This document shows positions 22,620 to 32,539 of a DNA stretch of 64,000 nt, piece by piece; position 1 is the stretch's first letter, and every line of letters begins with the position of its first letter. The translations under genes and the position numbers were made by a program. The DNA is from Dugong dugon (lineage: Eukaryota; Chordata; Mammalia; Sirenia; Dugongidae). The DNA lies in NCBI GenBank assembly GCA_030035585.1, contig CM057462.1, positions 61,662,734 to 61,726,733 of the forward strand, in the 5' to 3' direction. Under the pieces are notes generated by a model. The model did not search any database, was not told the DNA's origin, and saw nothing but the letters and a program-made list of their open reading frames with translations.

Positions 22620-22770
22620 TACTTGGGAAACTTAATCAATTAAACATAGAGGCCAAGTGCAAACATCTCATAAAGAGAGCTGAGCAAAGCAGATAGCAGA
22701 GAGACATGTAATTATGCTTGGGTAATTTTGCCTTAATCCTCCCAAAGCCACCGGCTAGAGCTGGCTGGAT
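22620..22770. other. Repeat-free AT-rich block, candidate conserved element
   Basis: 'cttaatcaattaaacataga', 'acatgtaattatgcttgggt' and 'aattttgccttaatcctccc' are clustered in otherwise GC-richer intron sequence. Homeodomain-like TAAT cores. Untested. Confidence 0.3.
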
Positions 22771-23494
22771 CAGCTATGACCTGGCTCAGCAAACAGAAGT
22801 GATGATATGGGAGGCAGAGTGGCTGTGTTAGGGGCTCAGCACTCTCTCAGGGCAGGATCTCCACATCTGTGGATCATTCAGAGCCAAGAGAAAAGGAGAC
22901 AAGCAGAACCAGAGAGGCTCTGCTCTCAAGTGGGCTGAGCTAAGAACCAAGCCTGTCTAGGGTGAGAGTGCCTAGCAGTGATCAGGAGCAGGAGGTGCTC
23001 AATAAATGTATGTCCAGAGGCCGAATGAACAGCAGGAACCCTTGCCCCAGCAAGCATCTATTGAGCTCCGACAGCATGCCCTGCTAGACAACAGGTGCTG
23101 CGGCAATGGGAGAACAGTTACACTGAGGAGTATCCAGCTGCAAGGCCAGGCTTCAGAGGCTCTCTGCCCACAGTCCAAGTGGCTGTGATCAGGTGCATCT
23201 GGTGGGTGCCTCTGCAGGCCAACCTTTGTTCAAGAATAGTAGAGAGAGTTTTTCTTGAGTATTAACTATGGTCAACTTGTTATAGTTGCCTGGAGGACTG
23301 TTGGGAGAAGGATTCTTATATTGCAGAAGGGCTCAGATGGAAAGAGTGCTCTGATATCAATTACTGTTGCCTGCCATGGACATGGGAGTGGGGAGTGGTA
23401 GTATGCGTGCCATCTAATTGCCATCCCTAGACTTTTAGCCTTTCCTCAGAGACGGGTAGCTGAGAGAGCAAAAATGAGACGCCTACTTGAGTGA

Positions 23495-23640
23495 ATCCTG
23501 TATTTTAGTAGTACTGCCAGAGGAGGAAGTGAGTTCTCTGTCACTGGAGGAGTTTAAGCAGAAGCTGCAAGATCACTTGATGAGAACTTATATGTTTGTA
23601 TAGGATTAGACCAGCTGGCCTCAATGATCTTATGAGTAGA
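23495..23640 (+). repeat. CR1/L3-like ancient LINE 3' fragment
   Basis: 'tctctgtcactggaggagtt', 'taagcagaagctgcaagatc' and 'gattagaccagctggcctca' resemble the conserved CR1/L3 3' end. Confidence 0.6.
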
Positions 23641-23799
23641 GGCCACAGCCCTGTCCTTAGGAACGGATACTATATGTGGCATGAGATAGTTGCAGATGAA
23701 TGACGAGGTCCCTCTGGCCAACCCCTCTCCTGCACAGCAGCTCCCATGTAGTAGGTGGGAAATTCAGGGGTGAATGGAGTAACCATGGTCACAAGGTGC

Positions 23800-24060
23800 A
23801 CTGAGTGAATCCATGCCTGAGGGAATGAATGAAGGAGACAGAGGTCACATGCTGCAGCCAGGGGAACAGTGCAGGCAAAGATGGGAGGTGCAGAGGACAG
23901 GGAGCTTGGCTGGACTATGGAGTCTATTTCAGGGAGCAGTGGCGATTAGGTCTGGAGAGGCAGGTTGCGGCATTTCTTGGAGAAACTTAAGGGCTAGGTG
24001 AGGGGTCAAAACTTAATGGTTGGGCACCGGGGAGTCACTGGAAGTTTCAGGGCAGGGGCA
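23800..24060 (-). repeat. L2 LINE fragment, reverse
   Basis: 'aacagtgcaggcaaagatgg', 'gagcttggctggactatgg' and 'actggaagtttcagggcagg' follow reverse L2 order. Confidence 0.55.
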
Positions 24061-24869
24061 AGCAGCACTTTGGGAAGCTTTGTCTGCAGGTGCACTTGGG
24101 ACCGCGGGAGAGTCCAAGAGTGGAGGTGGGACAACCAGGTCAGCAGTGAGAGGCCTGAACCGGGGCAGTGAAGGGGAGGAGAGGAGGGCCACCAGTCCCA
24201 AAGGCCTAGGGGCATCAGAGGTGGCCCTCCACTTTTCCTGGCCTCCACTGTCTGCATTTTATACACCACTTCCCAGGGTCCCAGAGGTGCACTAATGCAG
24301 AGGCATAGTGAAGCCGGGGCCACCGAGAGGGGCACTTGCCCCGGGGAGTCCAAGGAGGCTCCAGACAAGATGAGGAATGACACGCCAAGGCACCACAAAT
24401 ATGAAAAGTGCCTGGCTGAGGCAGCCAGACAAAAGGGGATAAGTCCTTTCAGCTGACACGTCGCCACTAGTCTATTCATCTTGAAATTTAGGGGGGTGAG
24501 GCACAACTTTGAGATTGCCCCCAGGTGCTCGAACTGGGAGAGGCACAGTTTAGAGATTGCCCCTACACCAATGGTTACCTGGGACCTGCCTGCTCAGGTC
24601 CTAGGGGATACTGAGAAGCTGGGGTTGATGTTAAAGTCTTCTCAGCCCAGCAGATTGACTTTGACAGAATATGCAGAGGGTCCCCAGGGATCAGAACTGG
24701 CCTCACTACAGACATTTCCACATTAGGCAGAGAGGAGGCTCCAGGCCCAGATGGGGCTGTTTGTCCTCTACCAAACTCCCAAGAATAATAGAGGCCTTAG
24801 AAGTCTGGAGCGGGGAGCTCAGGATCCATGTGCTTCCAAGGGTAAGGATCACCTCCAGTCTCCCCGACG

Positions 24870-25060
24870 AGTTATCATCCTATCTTTGCTTAAATACTGC
24901 CAGCAACAGGGAGTTCACTACTCCTCAGACAGGCACTGCTTGATTGTTAGAAAATGTTTCTTACCCAAGGTGTCCCTCTGCCCCATGACAGCCTTGCAAG
25001 GATTTAAAGACAGTCTGTCCATCCCTTGAGCCTTTTATTAGTTTTCCCAGGTTAAGCTCC
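24870..25060. repeat. Possible CR1/L3 fragment
   Basis: 'aacagggagttcactactcc', 'attgttagaaaatgtttctt' resemble a widespread ancient LINE 3' region. Confidence 0.4.
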
Positions 25061-25329
25061 CCAGCAGCCCTTGCTCACAGGATGATGGTTTTGTGTCTGC
25101 TGTGGCCAGGCCACGGGTGCATCCCTCCAGTCTGACCAGGACTTTGTGTTCTCTGACGGGCCCACAGATCTACTGAGGCACAGGCCACACCAGGTCATGT
25201 TCAGCCCTGAGAGGGCAGCTGGATTGGGTCCTGCCCCCTCCCTCTAGGCCTGTGCCTGGGGTCCGTGGTATAGGGGAGTTAGGGAGCCCCTGCCCCTTTG
25301 CCCAGCCTCCCTCCCCCATGCCCACGCAC

Positions 25330-25437
25330 CTTCTCCAGGCCATCCTCCTTCAGGCTGACAATGTCCAGATCGAAATCCGTCCGTAAGCCACTGGTTTTGT
25401 TGAAAACAATCCTTCCAGTTAATCCTTCCCATTGAGC
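25330..25437 (-). CDS. GRIK3: GRIK3 exon 8: amino-terminal domain, late segment
   Basis: A 108-nt phase-0 exon of 36 codons; acceptor 'CTCCGGCAG', donor 'GTGCGTGG'. It encodes '[19 protein letters not shown]' through '[16 protein letters not shown]', the part of the periplasmic-binding-protein-like amino-terminal domain after the 'GRFMNFIKE' helix. In this family the 'GLTG.I.F' strand is common to many iGluR and LIVBP-type domains. One sequon ('NKT', about residue 381) is present. No substitutions relative to remembered GluK3 were noticed. Confidence 0.97.
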
Positions 25438-25444
25438 CTGCCGG

Positions 25445-25640
25445 AGGGGAGAGGGCAGAGCGGCAATTCCTCGGGCTCATAAATCATCATTCGGTACAAC
25501 TGTACAATGCTTCATTTTAATTACTCCTTGCACTGATACTGTTCCCCCAAGACCATGATTAATTAATAATCACCTCCATCATTGCTCGGGCTGTGGTGCG
25601 AGCCAGCGATTTCCATAAATTCTATTATGCTCTTTAGCCA
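25445..25640. other. Candidate conserved intronic element just upstream of exon 8
   Basis: Repeat-free sequence within 10-200 bp of the exon 8 acceptor: 'aaatcatcattcggtacaac', 'cttcattttaattactcctt', 'gattaattaataatcacctc', 'cgatttccataaattctatt'. Dense TAAT/ATTA cores. Could be an enhancer or a splicing-control region. Conservation not testable here. Confidence 0.4.
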
Positions 25641-25869
25641 GCTTTACATTTGCACCTTCTCGTGTACAACATCGATCCTGGATGTGCCCAAATGAACCCC
25701 CGCCTTGAAACCATGGGAAGGGGGAGCCTGTGTCAGATCCCTAGGCAGGGGCAGGGCTGGGGATGGTGAGCCCTGCCGAGAGGCCAAGCAAGCTAGATCT
25801 AGCTGTAAATCCAGACACTTCCAGCAGCCCCCAAGAGGAGCAGGGGAGACAGTCATCCAGATCCCTGCA

Positions 25870-26007
25870 TGCTGTGGTTAAGAACTCTGGGTCAGATCAC
25901 TGGGCTCAACCACAGTGAACTGTGTGACCTTGGGTATTTCATTTCACCTCTCTGCCTCTGTTTCCTCTCTATAAAATGGAACTAATAATAGTATCTAGCT
26001 TACCAAA
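25870..26007 (+). repeat. MIR, left part, split by AfroSINE
   Basis: 'ctgtggttaagaactctggg', 'ctgtgtgaccttgggtattt', 'ctctataaaatggaactaat'; continues after the SINE. Confidence 0.92.
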
Positions 26008-26210
26008 AAGGTGCCCTGGTGGCACAAGGGTTAAGTGCTCAGCTGCTAACTGAACGGTTGTTGGTTCACCCAGTGGCTCCATGGGAGAAAAGACCTGGTG
26101 ATCTGCTCCCGTAAAGACTACAGCCTAGAAAATCCTACCCGGCAGTTCTATTCTATCACATGGAGTCGCTATGATTTGAAATGCACCCAATGACACTGAA
26201 CAGCAACAGC
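26008..26210 (+). repeat. AfroSINE inserted in MIR
   Basis: 'ggtgccctggtggcacaagg', 'agactacagcctagaaaatc', 'cacatggagtcgctatgatt', tail 'gaacagcaaca'. Flanking 'agcttaccaaaaa' and 'agcttacaaaaaa' form the target duplication. Confidence 0.93.
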
Positions 26211-26301
26211 TTACAAAAAACGCTCTGAGGGGTAAATGAGATAAGTCTTGTAAAATATTTAGAACAAAGCCTGGCACATTGAATAAATGGTAATTCTGTT
26301 A
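26211..26301 (+). repeat. MIR, right part
   Basis: 'gggtaaatgagataagtctt', 'tttagaacaaagcctggcac', 'gaataaatggtaattctgtt' complete the MIR begun at 25870. Confidence 0.9.
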
Positions 26302-26389
26302 TCTTTCTACCGTCATTAGCATTGCTAACACAGAGAGAGGCAGGCACAGGTTCAGAGAAGGTACAGGCAGGGCCTCAAACTGGTTTGTT

Positions 26390-26480
26390 CCGGTTCGAAC
26401 CCCTGCTGGGAATCTGCATTTCTAACAAGTTCCCAGGCAACGCTAATGCTGCTGGTTAGGGATCAGTTCTGAGAACCACT
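26390..26480. mobile_element. MER5-like half element
   Basis: 'aatctgcatttctaacaagt' through 'cagttctgagaaccactagt' is one end of a MER5-type transposon. Confidence 0.6.
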
Positions 26481-26487
26481 AGTAGAG

Positions 26488-26600
26488 CAGTGGTTCTCAA
26501 AATTTATTATACACTAGAATCACCTGAGGATCTTGTTAAACTGTAGATTCAGATTCAGTATATCTGGGGTGGAAATGCAAATTCTTAGCAGGAGTTTGAA
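26488..26600. mobile_element. MER5-like element, second
   Basis: 'agcagtggttctcaaaattt', 'cactagaatcacctgaggat', 'ggggtggaaatgcaaattct'. Lies directly after the previous piece, with opposing ends adjacent. Confidence 0.75.
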
Positions 26601-26664
26601 CCAGAACAAACTGGTTTGAAGCCCTGGGTACAGGACCCAAACCAAGAATAGCTCCACCTTCTAG

Positions 26665-26872
26665 ATGAGGGGTCAGCTTTCCCTATTTTTGTAAATAAAG
26701 TTAATCGGAACACCAGCCATGCCCATGTTCGTGTACCATCTATGGCTGCATTTGCGCTGCCCCAAGGAGGGCAGCTGGTTTGAATAGTCACAACAGAGCT
26801 GGTCTGGCCTGCAAAGTTTAAAATATTTACTATCTGGTCCTTTACAGAAAACGTCTGCCGACTCCTGTTCTA
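26665..26872. mobile_element. hAT-type non-autonomous DNA transposon
   Basis: Ends 'aggggtcagctttcc' and 'ctgccgactcctgttc' are inverted relatives; interior 'ttttgtaaataaagttaat' and 'tttaaaatatttactatctg' match a common ancient Charlie-type element. Short ORFs across it have no transposase features. Confidence 0.75.
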
Positions 26873-26904
26873 GATAATCTCTTTCTTGTGGGTCCAGGGC
26901 TTTA

Positions 26905-27110
26905 GTTCTACAAGGTACTTTCACACGTTCCATCTCATGCAACATTCACAGCAGCCCTGGGGGGCGGGGGGCAGGCAAGGACTATGACTCCCACTTTACA
27001 GATGAGGAAGCGGGCACTCAAGCCCACAGAGGGAATAAGAGGCAGAGCCAAATTAGAACTCAAAGTCCCCTCAGGCTGGTGTCGACGCCCCTCCTCTTCT
27101 ACAGAGTTAG
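26905..27110 (-). repeat. MIR
   Basis: 'ccactttacagatgaggaag' and 'agccaaattagaactcaaag' in reverse order, with a G-rich insertion near 26960. Confidence 0.75.
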
Positions 27111-27659
27111 GGCACGCCCACACACAGTAAATGCCCAAAAGCTGCTGTGAGCTCTCTGTGTCCGGAAGAAGAAAAAACCCATGCACCCTGGAGTCCTTGG
27201 GGACAAAGGTAGGCTCGTGAGCAAGAGGAGAGGAGAGCATCTGGGAGCTCACCCAGCTGCTGGATCCTTGGGCCAGAGGGAGGAACGGGGAGGGAGCCCC
27301 CCAGAAGAGGCGTGTGGGACAGCAGAAGTTCTGAGTGTTGAAAAGCTGAGTGTGAGTCCTTGCTGTGCTGCGTTTGGTTCCTAATCTCACTGGGGTCATG
27401 ATCCCTTGCAGATTCTGAAAAGAGCTCCAGAGCCCTCCTGGGCTGAATGTGCCCCTGCACCCAAGCACACACTCACAGCTAGACACACAGATCTCTGGAT
27501 CCCAAACTAAAGCCCTCGGGAATCTCCAAGAACTTGGGTGGTTCCAAAGTACTGTGAAGTCTTCTGGATTAATGGGTAGGGGGGTAAACGGGTACACAAA
27601 CTCAGGCAGAGGTCAGGTATCTTGTAGGGGTCCAGGAGTCTATAAAACAAAAATGGTTA

Positions 27660-27757
27660 AAAATGGGGGCTCTGGACAAGCGATCTCACCTCTGACCTTC
27701 AGTAGGGGAAAAATGACCTACTTCACAGGTATTCAAAAAAGGTCTCTAAAGTGCTTA
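27660..27757 (+). repeat. MIR, first piece
   Basis: 'gatctcacctctgaccttca', 'ggggaaaaatgacctacttc', then 'aaagtgctta' duplicated after the next SINE. Confidence 0.65.
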
Positions 27758-27957
27758 AAGGAGTCCTGGTGGCTCAAGGATTAAATGCTTGACTGGTAAA
27801 TGAAAGGTTAGGGGTTCGAAGACACTCAGCAGGGAGAAAGACCTGGAGATCTGCTCCTGTAAAGATTACAGCCTAGAAAACCCAATGGGGCAGTTCTACA
27901 CTGTCACATGGGGTCACCTATGAATGGAAAATGGACTCAATGGCACCTAACGACAAC
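27758..27957 (+). repeat. AfroSINE inserted in MIR
   Basis: 'aggagtcctggtggctcaag', 'ttaggggttcgaagacactc', 'aaagattacagcctagaaaa', 'tcaatggcacctaacgacaa'. The target duplication is 'aaagtgctta' (27748-27757) and 'aaagtgctca' (27958-27967). Confidence 0.95.
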
Positions 27958-27985
27958 AAAGTGCTCAGCGCACAGACATACGCGC

Positions 27986-28140
27986 ATACCTGTTGCCGTT
28001 GAGTTGATTCCAACTCATAGCAACCCTGTAGGACACAGTAGAACGGCCCCACAGGGTTTCCAAAGAGTGGCTGGTAGATTCAAACTGCTGACCTTTTGGT
28101 TAGCAGCGAAGCTCTTCACCACTGGGCCACCAGGGCTCCG
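27986..28140 (-). repeat. AfroSINE, second in the same MIR
   Basis: Reverse: 'gttgccgttgagttgattcc', 'cagggtttccaaagagtggc', 'tcaccactgggccaccaggg'. Opposite orientation to its neighbour 30 bp away. Confidence 0.95.
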
Positions 28141-28215
28141 CGCTTGGCACAGTGCTTGGCTTATACAATCAACATACAACTGTATGCAATCATTACAACA
28201 GTATGTATACTATTA
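28141..28215 (+). repeat. MIR, final piece
   Basis: 'cgcttggcacagtgcttggc' continues the MIR 3' region that the two SINEs displaced. Confidence 0.6.
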
Positions 28216-28373
28216 TTTCTTCTCTGTTCTTTCACCTATGGAGCGCTCTTGGCTGAGGGCTGGCCCTGGGTTCAAGTTTCTTTAGATCTTTCATCGTTCC
28301 CAGCCCAGCTGACCACCTTGGTCCTGCTTGAGGCTGGGACTGTGGCTCAGGAACCCCAAACACTCCTATATCC

Positions 28374-28719
28374 TTCTTACAGATTGAATTGTGTCCCCGC
28401 AAAATATGTGCTGTAAATCCTAACCCCTATACTTGTGAATGTAATCCCATTTGGGAACAGGGTTCTCTTGGTTATGTTAATGAGGTCATTATCAGTATTA
28501 CAGGGTGTGTCTTAAATCAATCACTTTTGAGATATAAAAAGAGCAGACTGGACAAAGAAGCAGGGAAGCACAAATGATGACTGATGCCACGCGATCACCA
28601 AGGAACCGAGACAGAGAAACTGAAAGAGACAAGGATTTTACCCCACAGCGGACGGAAAGAGCTTTTCCCTAGAGCTGGGGCCCTGAAGTTGGACTTCTGG
28701 CCTCCTAACCTATGAGGAA
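28374..28719 (+). mobile_element. Solo LTR, MaLR/MLT1-like, first part
   Basis: 'attgaattgtgtccccgcaa', 'gttatgttaatgaggtcatt', 'tttgagatataaaaagagca' match the LTRs at 12618 and 40389. Interrupted by an AfroSINE. Confidence 0.85.
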
Positions 28720-28898
28720 AGGAGCCCTGGTGGCACAATGGTTAAGCACTTGCCTGCTAACTGAAGTCAGAGGTTCGAGCCCACCAGATCTGGGGATCTG
28801 CTCCCTCAAGGATTTCAGCCTAGGAAACCCTATAGGGCAGTTCTACTGTGTCCTTTATGGTCACTGTGAGTCGGAATTGACTCAATGACACAACTAAC
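28720..28898 (+). repeat. AfroSINE inserted in LTR
   Basis: 'aggagccctggtggcacaat', 'cagaggttcgagcccaccag', 'gtcggaattgactcaatgac'. Flanks 'ctatgaggaaa' and 'ctatgagaaaa' are the likely target duplication. Confidence 0.95.
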
Positions 28899-28973
28899 TA
28901 TGAGAAAATAAATGTTTGTTAAAGCTACCTACTTGCGGTATTTTTGTTATAGCAGCACTAAGAAACTAAGACA
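28899..28973 (+). mobile_element. Solo LTR, second part
   Basis: 'aaaataaatgtttgttaaag', 'ctacttgcggtatttttgtt', ending 'actaagaca'. Completes the element from 28374. Confidence 0.85.
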
Positions 28974-29144
28974 ATCCCAGAGCTCAGGAATGGAGCTGCA
29001 GCTGGACCTCTGTTGTGGGGCCCTGCTTCTGGCCCAGGCACCCAGGGAGCTGTCCTTCTGGGTGGATGGAGGAGTGGCTGAGGGCAGGGGCTCATCTGGG
29101 GCAAGACTGAGGCCCCAGGAGAAACCCTAATCTCCTCTCTTGCA

Positions 29145-29250
29145 TGAGCTCACATAGTTCTTTCTCATCACAGTCCTGCCAGGTGGCTGTCATCACTGTC
29201 CCATTTTACAGACATGGAGACTGAGGCTCAAAGAGAGACTGAGTGATGAT
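29145..29250 (-). repeat. MIR fragment
   Basis: 'cccattttacagacatggag' followed by 'actgaggctcaaagagagac'. Confidence 0.75.
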
Positions 29251-29346
29251 GCAGCAGGGCAGATTCCCTCGCTGCCGTAGCAGAGCTGAAGCGCTTGGGG
29301 TTGTGGTCCCCCAGGTGCGGTGGGGGAGCTTACACGGAGCCCAGGG

Positions 29347-29376
29347 AGCTGAGGCCCAGGAAGCTGAGGCCCAGGT
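29347..29376. repeat. Two-copy 15-bp tandem repeat
   Basis: 'agctgaggcccagga' followed immediately by 'agctgaggcccaggt', with degenerate related text on both sides. Confidence 0.8.
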
Positions 29377-29689
29377 GGCTGTGGACTACGATTAAAAGAA
29401 GTGTCAGAAAAGGTGAAAACCACTGTTTATGACTTCACAGGGAGGCTCAGCTTCCCTCAGGCTTCCCTGTCCCTCAGCCTTCCCTCTCCTCTGCTGGCCC
29501 CCACACCCTCGGGCTATCTCTTAGCCCCCAGGGGAAATCACAGCAGGTGCTTTCAAAACTGCACCGAGAGGAAAGCCTTCTCTCTTTGTCAGCTACAGAG
29601 GAATTAAATGCCAGCAGGTGCACGGCCTGTCTGTGGGCAGGTGGGCAGGGGCAGGGCAGGGAGCCACTGGCAGCTCCTCCCCTTGACAT

Positions 29690-29860
29690 TTCCCGGCCGC
29701 CCGCCCCCTTCAGCCGCTGCGCAGGACTTGCTAAATGAAAGATGCTTCACACGCTCTGAACTCTGGCCTGGTATTTTCCAGCTCCTCTCGGAAATGCCAA
29801 ATCCTTAAAATGATTTACTGTCATGCAGTCACATGAGGAGATGGGCAACTTGGAAATGGT
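29690..29860. other. Repeat-free block, candidate conserved element
   Basis: A GC-rich edge ('cccggccgcccgccccctt') passes into 'acttgctaaatgaaagatgc', 'cttaaaatgatttactgtca'. Local CpGs are unusual for this intron. Untested. Confidence 0.3.
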
Positions 29861-30186
29861 CCGCAGGAAGACAAAGTGCTGGGCTTGGGCAGGGTACCGG
29901 GCTCCGGGCACTGTGGGGCACTCATGCCATCCTGGCCAGCTGGGGGAACCACAGGCCAGCCACGAAGCCGTCTGGGCCTTGGTATCCACACCGGAAGATG
30001 GAGATTAAGCTGTTTCTAAACGGGCTCTGTTAAGGAGCACAAGAGGTGAAGGGCACCACTGGGCCAGGGATCAGGAAACAAGAGGGTCAGGAACGCCAAC
30101 CTGGGCTGGTCAGGCTGGGGAAAGAGAATGGGGGTCCCCTTTATGGAGCAGGCAGTGGCAAATCTGCTCCCTTCAGGGTATCACAG

Positions 30187-30528
30187 GGGGCATTGGTGGT
30201 TCAGTGATAGAATTCTTCCCTTTCATGTGGGAGATCTGGGCTCAATTTCTGACCAATGCACTTCATGCACAGCCACCACCTATCTGTCAGTGGAAGCTTG
30301 TGTGTTGCTATGATGCTGAACAGATTTTCAGCAGAGCTTCCAGACTAAGATGGACTAGGAAGAAAGGCTTGGCGATCTGCTTCTGAAACTCAGCCAGTGA
30401 AAACCCTATGGATCACAAGGCTCCAATCCAGTTGGCCATGGGGATGGCACAGGACCAGGCAGTGCTTGGTTCTGTTGTGCATGGAGTCACCATGAGTGGG
30501 GGGCCGACTCCATGGCAGCTAACAACAA
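30187..30528 (+). repeat. Composite SINE: tRNA-Gly-like head plus RTE-derived body
   Basis: The best copy in the window. The first 70 bp align along most of a tRNA-Gly: 'gcattggtggttcagtgata' at the 5' end and 'ccaatgca' at the acceptor end, preserving the stem pairing. Body: 'gcttgtgtgttgctatgatg', 'cagcagagcttccagactaa'. The tail is 'gcagctaacaacaa'. Flanked by 'cagggtatcacag' (30174-30186) and 'cagggcatcacag' (30529-30541), a 13-bp target duplication with one mismatch that fixes the element's exact ends. Confidence 0.92.
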
Positions 30529-30689
30529 CAGGGCATCACAGCTGATACTCAAACACTGCAAGGGATGAGGGGAAAATGGGATAGGTTTCCCTGAACAATG
30601 TGACCTGGAGGGCTTTTGTAGCTGGAAACCTCGCCAAGTAATAGCAATAGTGACAACAGCAGTGACGATAGAAATACTTGTAACAGCAG

Positions 30690-30880
30690 CCAACTTACAA
30701 GGCACTTACCATGTGCCAGGCACTGTACTAAGTGCTGTACCCACATCCTAATGACTTAACTCCTCACACAGTTCTATGAAATACAGACCATCATTATCCC
30801 CATTGTGCAGATGAGGATACTGAGTCATAAGCAATTCAGTAGCTTGTCTAAGGCCACACAGCTAGAAGCGACTGAGTTAA
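30690..30880 (-). repeat. MIR
   Basis: 'caaggcacttaccatgtgcc', 'aggcactgtactaagtgctg', 'gtctaaggccacacagctag'. One of the best-preserved in the window. Confidence 0.92.
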
Positions 30881-31204
30881 CTGCAACATCGCTTTGGTCT
30901 GGCTCCTAAGGCTGCCAATCTCCCCACTGAGCCCAAACCTCCCCGCAGAGGGAGAGGGCAGGATTGTGGCCTGGGTCACAGAGACTTTTGTGGCTGCTTG
31001 GAAGGAGCAGGTGGCTGGGAGTTGGGCTTCAGAGGCCCCAGCGAACAAGTCGGTGACCACCCAGCCCCTGCTCAGGGCATCGGTACAACTGTACTTCATC
31101 TGCTGTTTTGATGGGTTTGACGAGAAAGGACCGCCATGGTCCTCTTATACCAAAACATCTGACACTCAAGTTCTTTCTAGAGGCTGAGGAAACTGGTGTC
31201 AAGG

Positions 31205-31375
31205 ACTTAACTGCATCATTGCTCCTCACAGTGACTATGAGGCAGTGTTTTCCAGGTGAAGAAACTGACGCTCAGAGATGTACAATAACTTGTCTAAGGC
31301 CACACAGCTTGGCAGAGGTAGAGCCAAGATCTAAAGGCTCATGCGTCAAACTCTAAAGCCTGTGTCTTATCAATA
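31205..31375 (-). repeat. MIR
   Basis: 'gtgaagaaactgacgctcag', 'cttgtctaaggccacacagc', 'ggcagaggtagagccaagat'. Confidence 0.85.
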
Positions 31376-31499
31376 TCCTTTTTAATGTCTCCTTAAATGC
31401 TGCAAGAGCTGTCATTAGCTTCTTCCTGAAGCAGTAACAGTAGATTCAGGGCTCAGGGAAGGCTGCTTTGCCCCCTGAGTCTAAGATGGTAAGCTCCTC

Positions 31500-31708
31500 T
31501 GCTATTTGCTCCCGGGGAGCTGCCTTTCTTTCCACATGGGATTATATTTATTATGGGATACTTTGATTAATGTCTGCCCCCTCCCTAGGCTGTGAGCTCT
31601 GTGAGAGCAGGGGCTCGTCTGTTTTATCCCCATGTGTCCCAAGGGCACAACCCAGAGTCTGGCACCCAGCAAGCATACAGTAAATAGTTGTTGAACAAGT
31701 GAATGACC
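31500..31708 (+). repeat. L2 LINE 3' end
   Basis: 'aggctgtgagctctgtgaga', 'cagagtctggcacccagcaa', 'taaatagttgttgaacaagt' reach the L2 terminus. Confidence 0.9.
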
Positions 31709-31878
31709 TCCAAGGCATCCCTTCATTTCCGGTCCATTGTGGTTGTTACAAATGGAGCCCACAGAGAGCTTCCCCTAACTGCCCTTGATGTTGCCCTGGA
31801 TATGGCCACTCCCTCTGTCCCTGGACAACTCTGCCCAGAACAGAAGCCAATACTCTCATCCTCCTGAGCCTTCTCATT

Positions 31879-32040
31879 CTACCATTTACTGGGATTTGAC
31901 TCTGGCCAGGCCCTGTGCTAGGTGCTTTGTGCATAGCTTTTCAGGCAGACACTCTTACTATCCCCATTTTACAGCTGAGAAAACTGAGGACCAGAGTGTT
32001 AATCACCTGACCCAAAGTCACACAGCTAGCTAGCTAGCTC
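31879..32040 (-). repeat. MIR
   Basis: 'ccatttactgggatttgac', 'ccattttacagctgagaaaa', 'caaagtcacacagctagcta'; ends in a short (AGCT)n. Confidence 0.88.
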
Positions 32041-32307
32041 AGGCCTTATCTTCCCCATCTGTACGGGAGGAATAATAAACCCTGCTGTCCATAGTTTACA
32101 AAGACAGTGGCAGATGGAGAAATTAAACGTCAACACTGCGTTTTTCCATGGTCATCTCCTTCTCATTCTCTCTGGCTCCTCTGAAATCGGCTCCATGCAC
32201 AGAACTTCTCTGCAGTTGCCCTAGCACCAGCAGAGCTGGGTCTAGCAAGGACCCTGGCTGGAAAGTTGTCCCGTGGGCCCGTGACGTGAAGATGAGTTTG
32301 TGGGGCT

Positions 32308-32520
32308 GATTTATTTACTGAGCCTCCTTTGCCTCAGGCACTGCGCGAAGCACTTTCCCTGTGGTGTCTCATTTCATTTTCCCAGCACCCCCGTGAGGTG
32401 GGCATGCTAAGTACCCCCGTTTTACAGATAAGACGACCGAGGCTCAGCAAGGTTCTCCAGCTTGCCTGAAGTCACGCAGCTAGGAAGCGAAGACTCCATG
32501 TGTACTTTCAAGCCCACGCC
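32308..32520 (-). repeat. MIR
   Basis: 'tttactgagcctcctttgcc', 'ccgttttacagataagacga', 'ctgaagtcacgcagctagga'. Confidence 0.88.
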
Positions 32521-32539
32521 ACATACCTGTGACAATGCT

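Larger units (their letters stand above)
21754..25329 (-). other. GRIK3: Intron 8
   Basis: 3576 bp. Contains a candidate conserved block near 22620, a probable CR1/L3 fragment at 23495, a reverse L2 at 23800 and another CR1/L3-like piece at 24870. A short ATC-rich patch lies at about 21830-21865. Unique or unassigned in 21870-22600, 22780-23490, 24070-24860 and 25070-25320; the sequence at 24300-24570 has an internally repetitive feel ('gagattgccccc.aggtgct', 'tagagattgcccctaca') but no family was recognised. Confidence 0.8.

Noticed and set aside
26935..27597. 220-codon open frame on the minus strand
   Set aside because: Overlaps a MIR; no conserved motif and no splice-supported context.
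29690..29720. CpG island or promoter
   Set aside because: Only a short GC-rich patch; no sustained CpG density and no initiator or first-exon evidence.
30187..30260. Possible functional tRNA-Gly gene
   Set aside because: Anticodon-loop region and T-loop are mutated and the sequence is fused to a SINE body with target duplications; it is a SINE head, not a tRNA gene.
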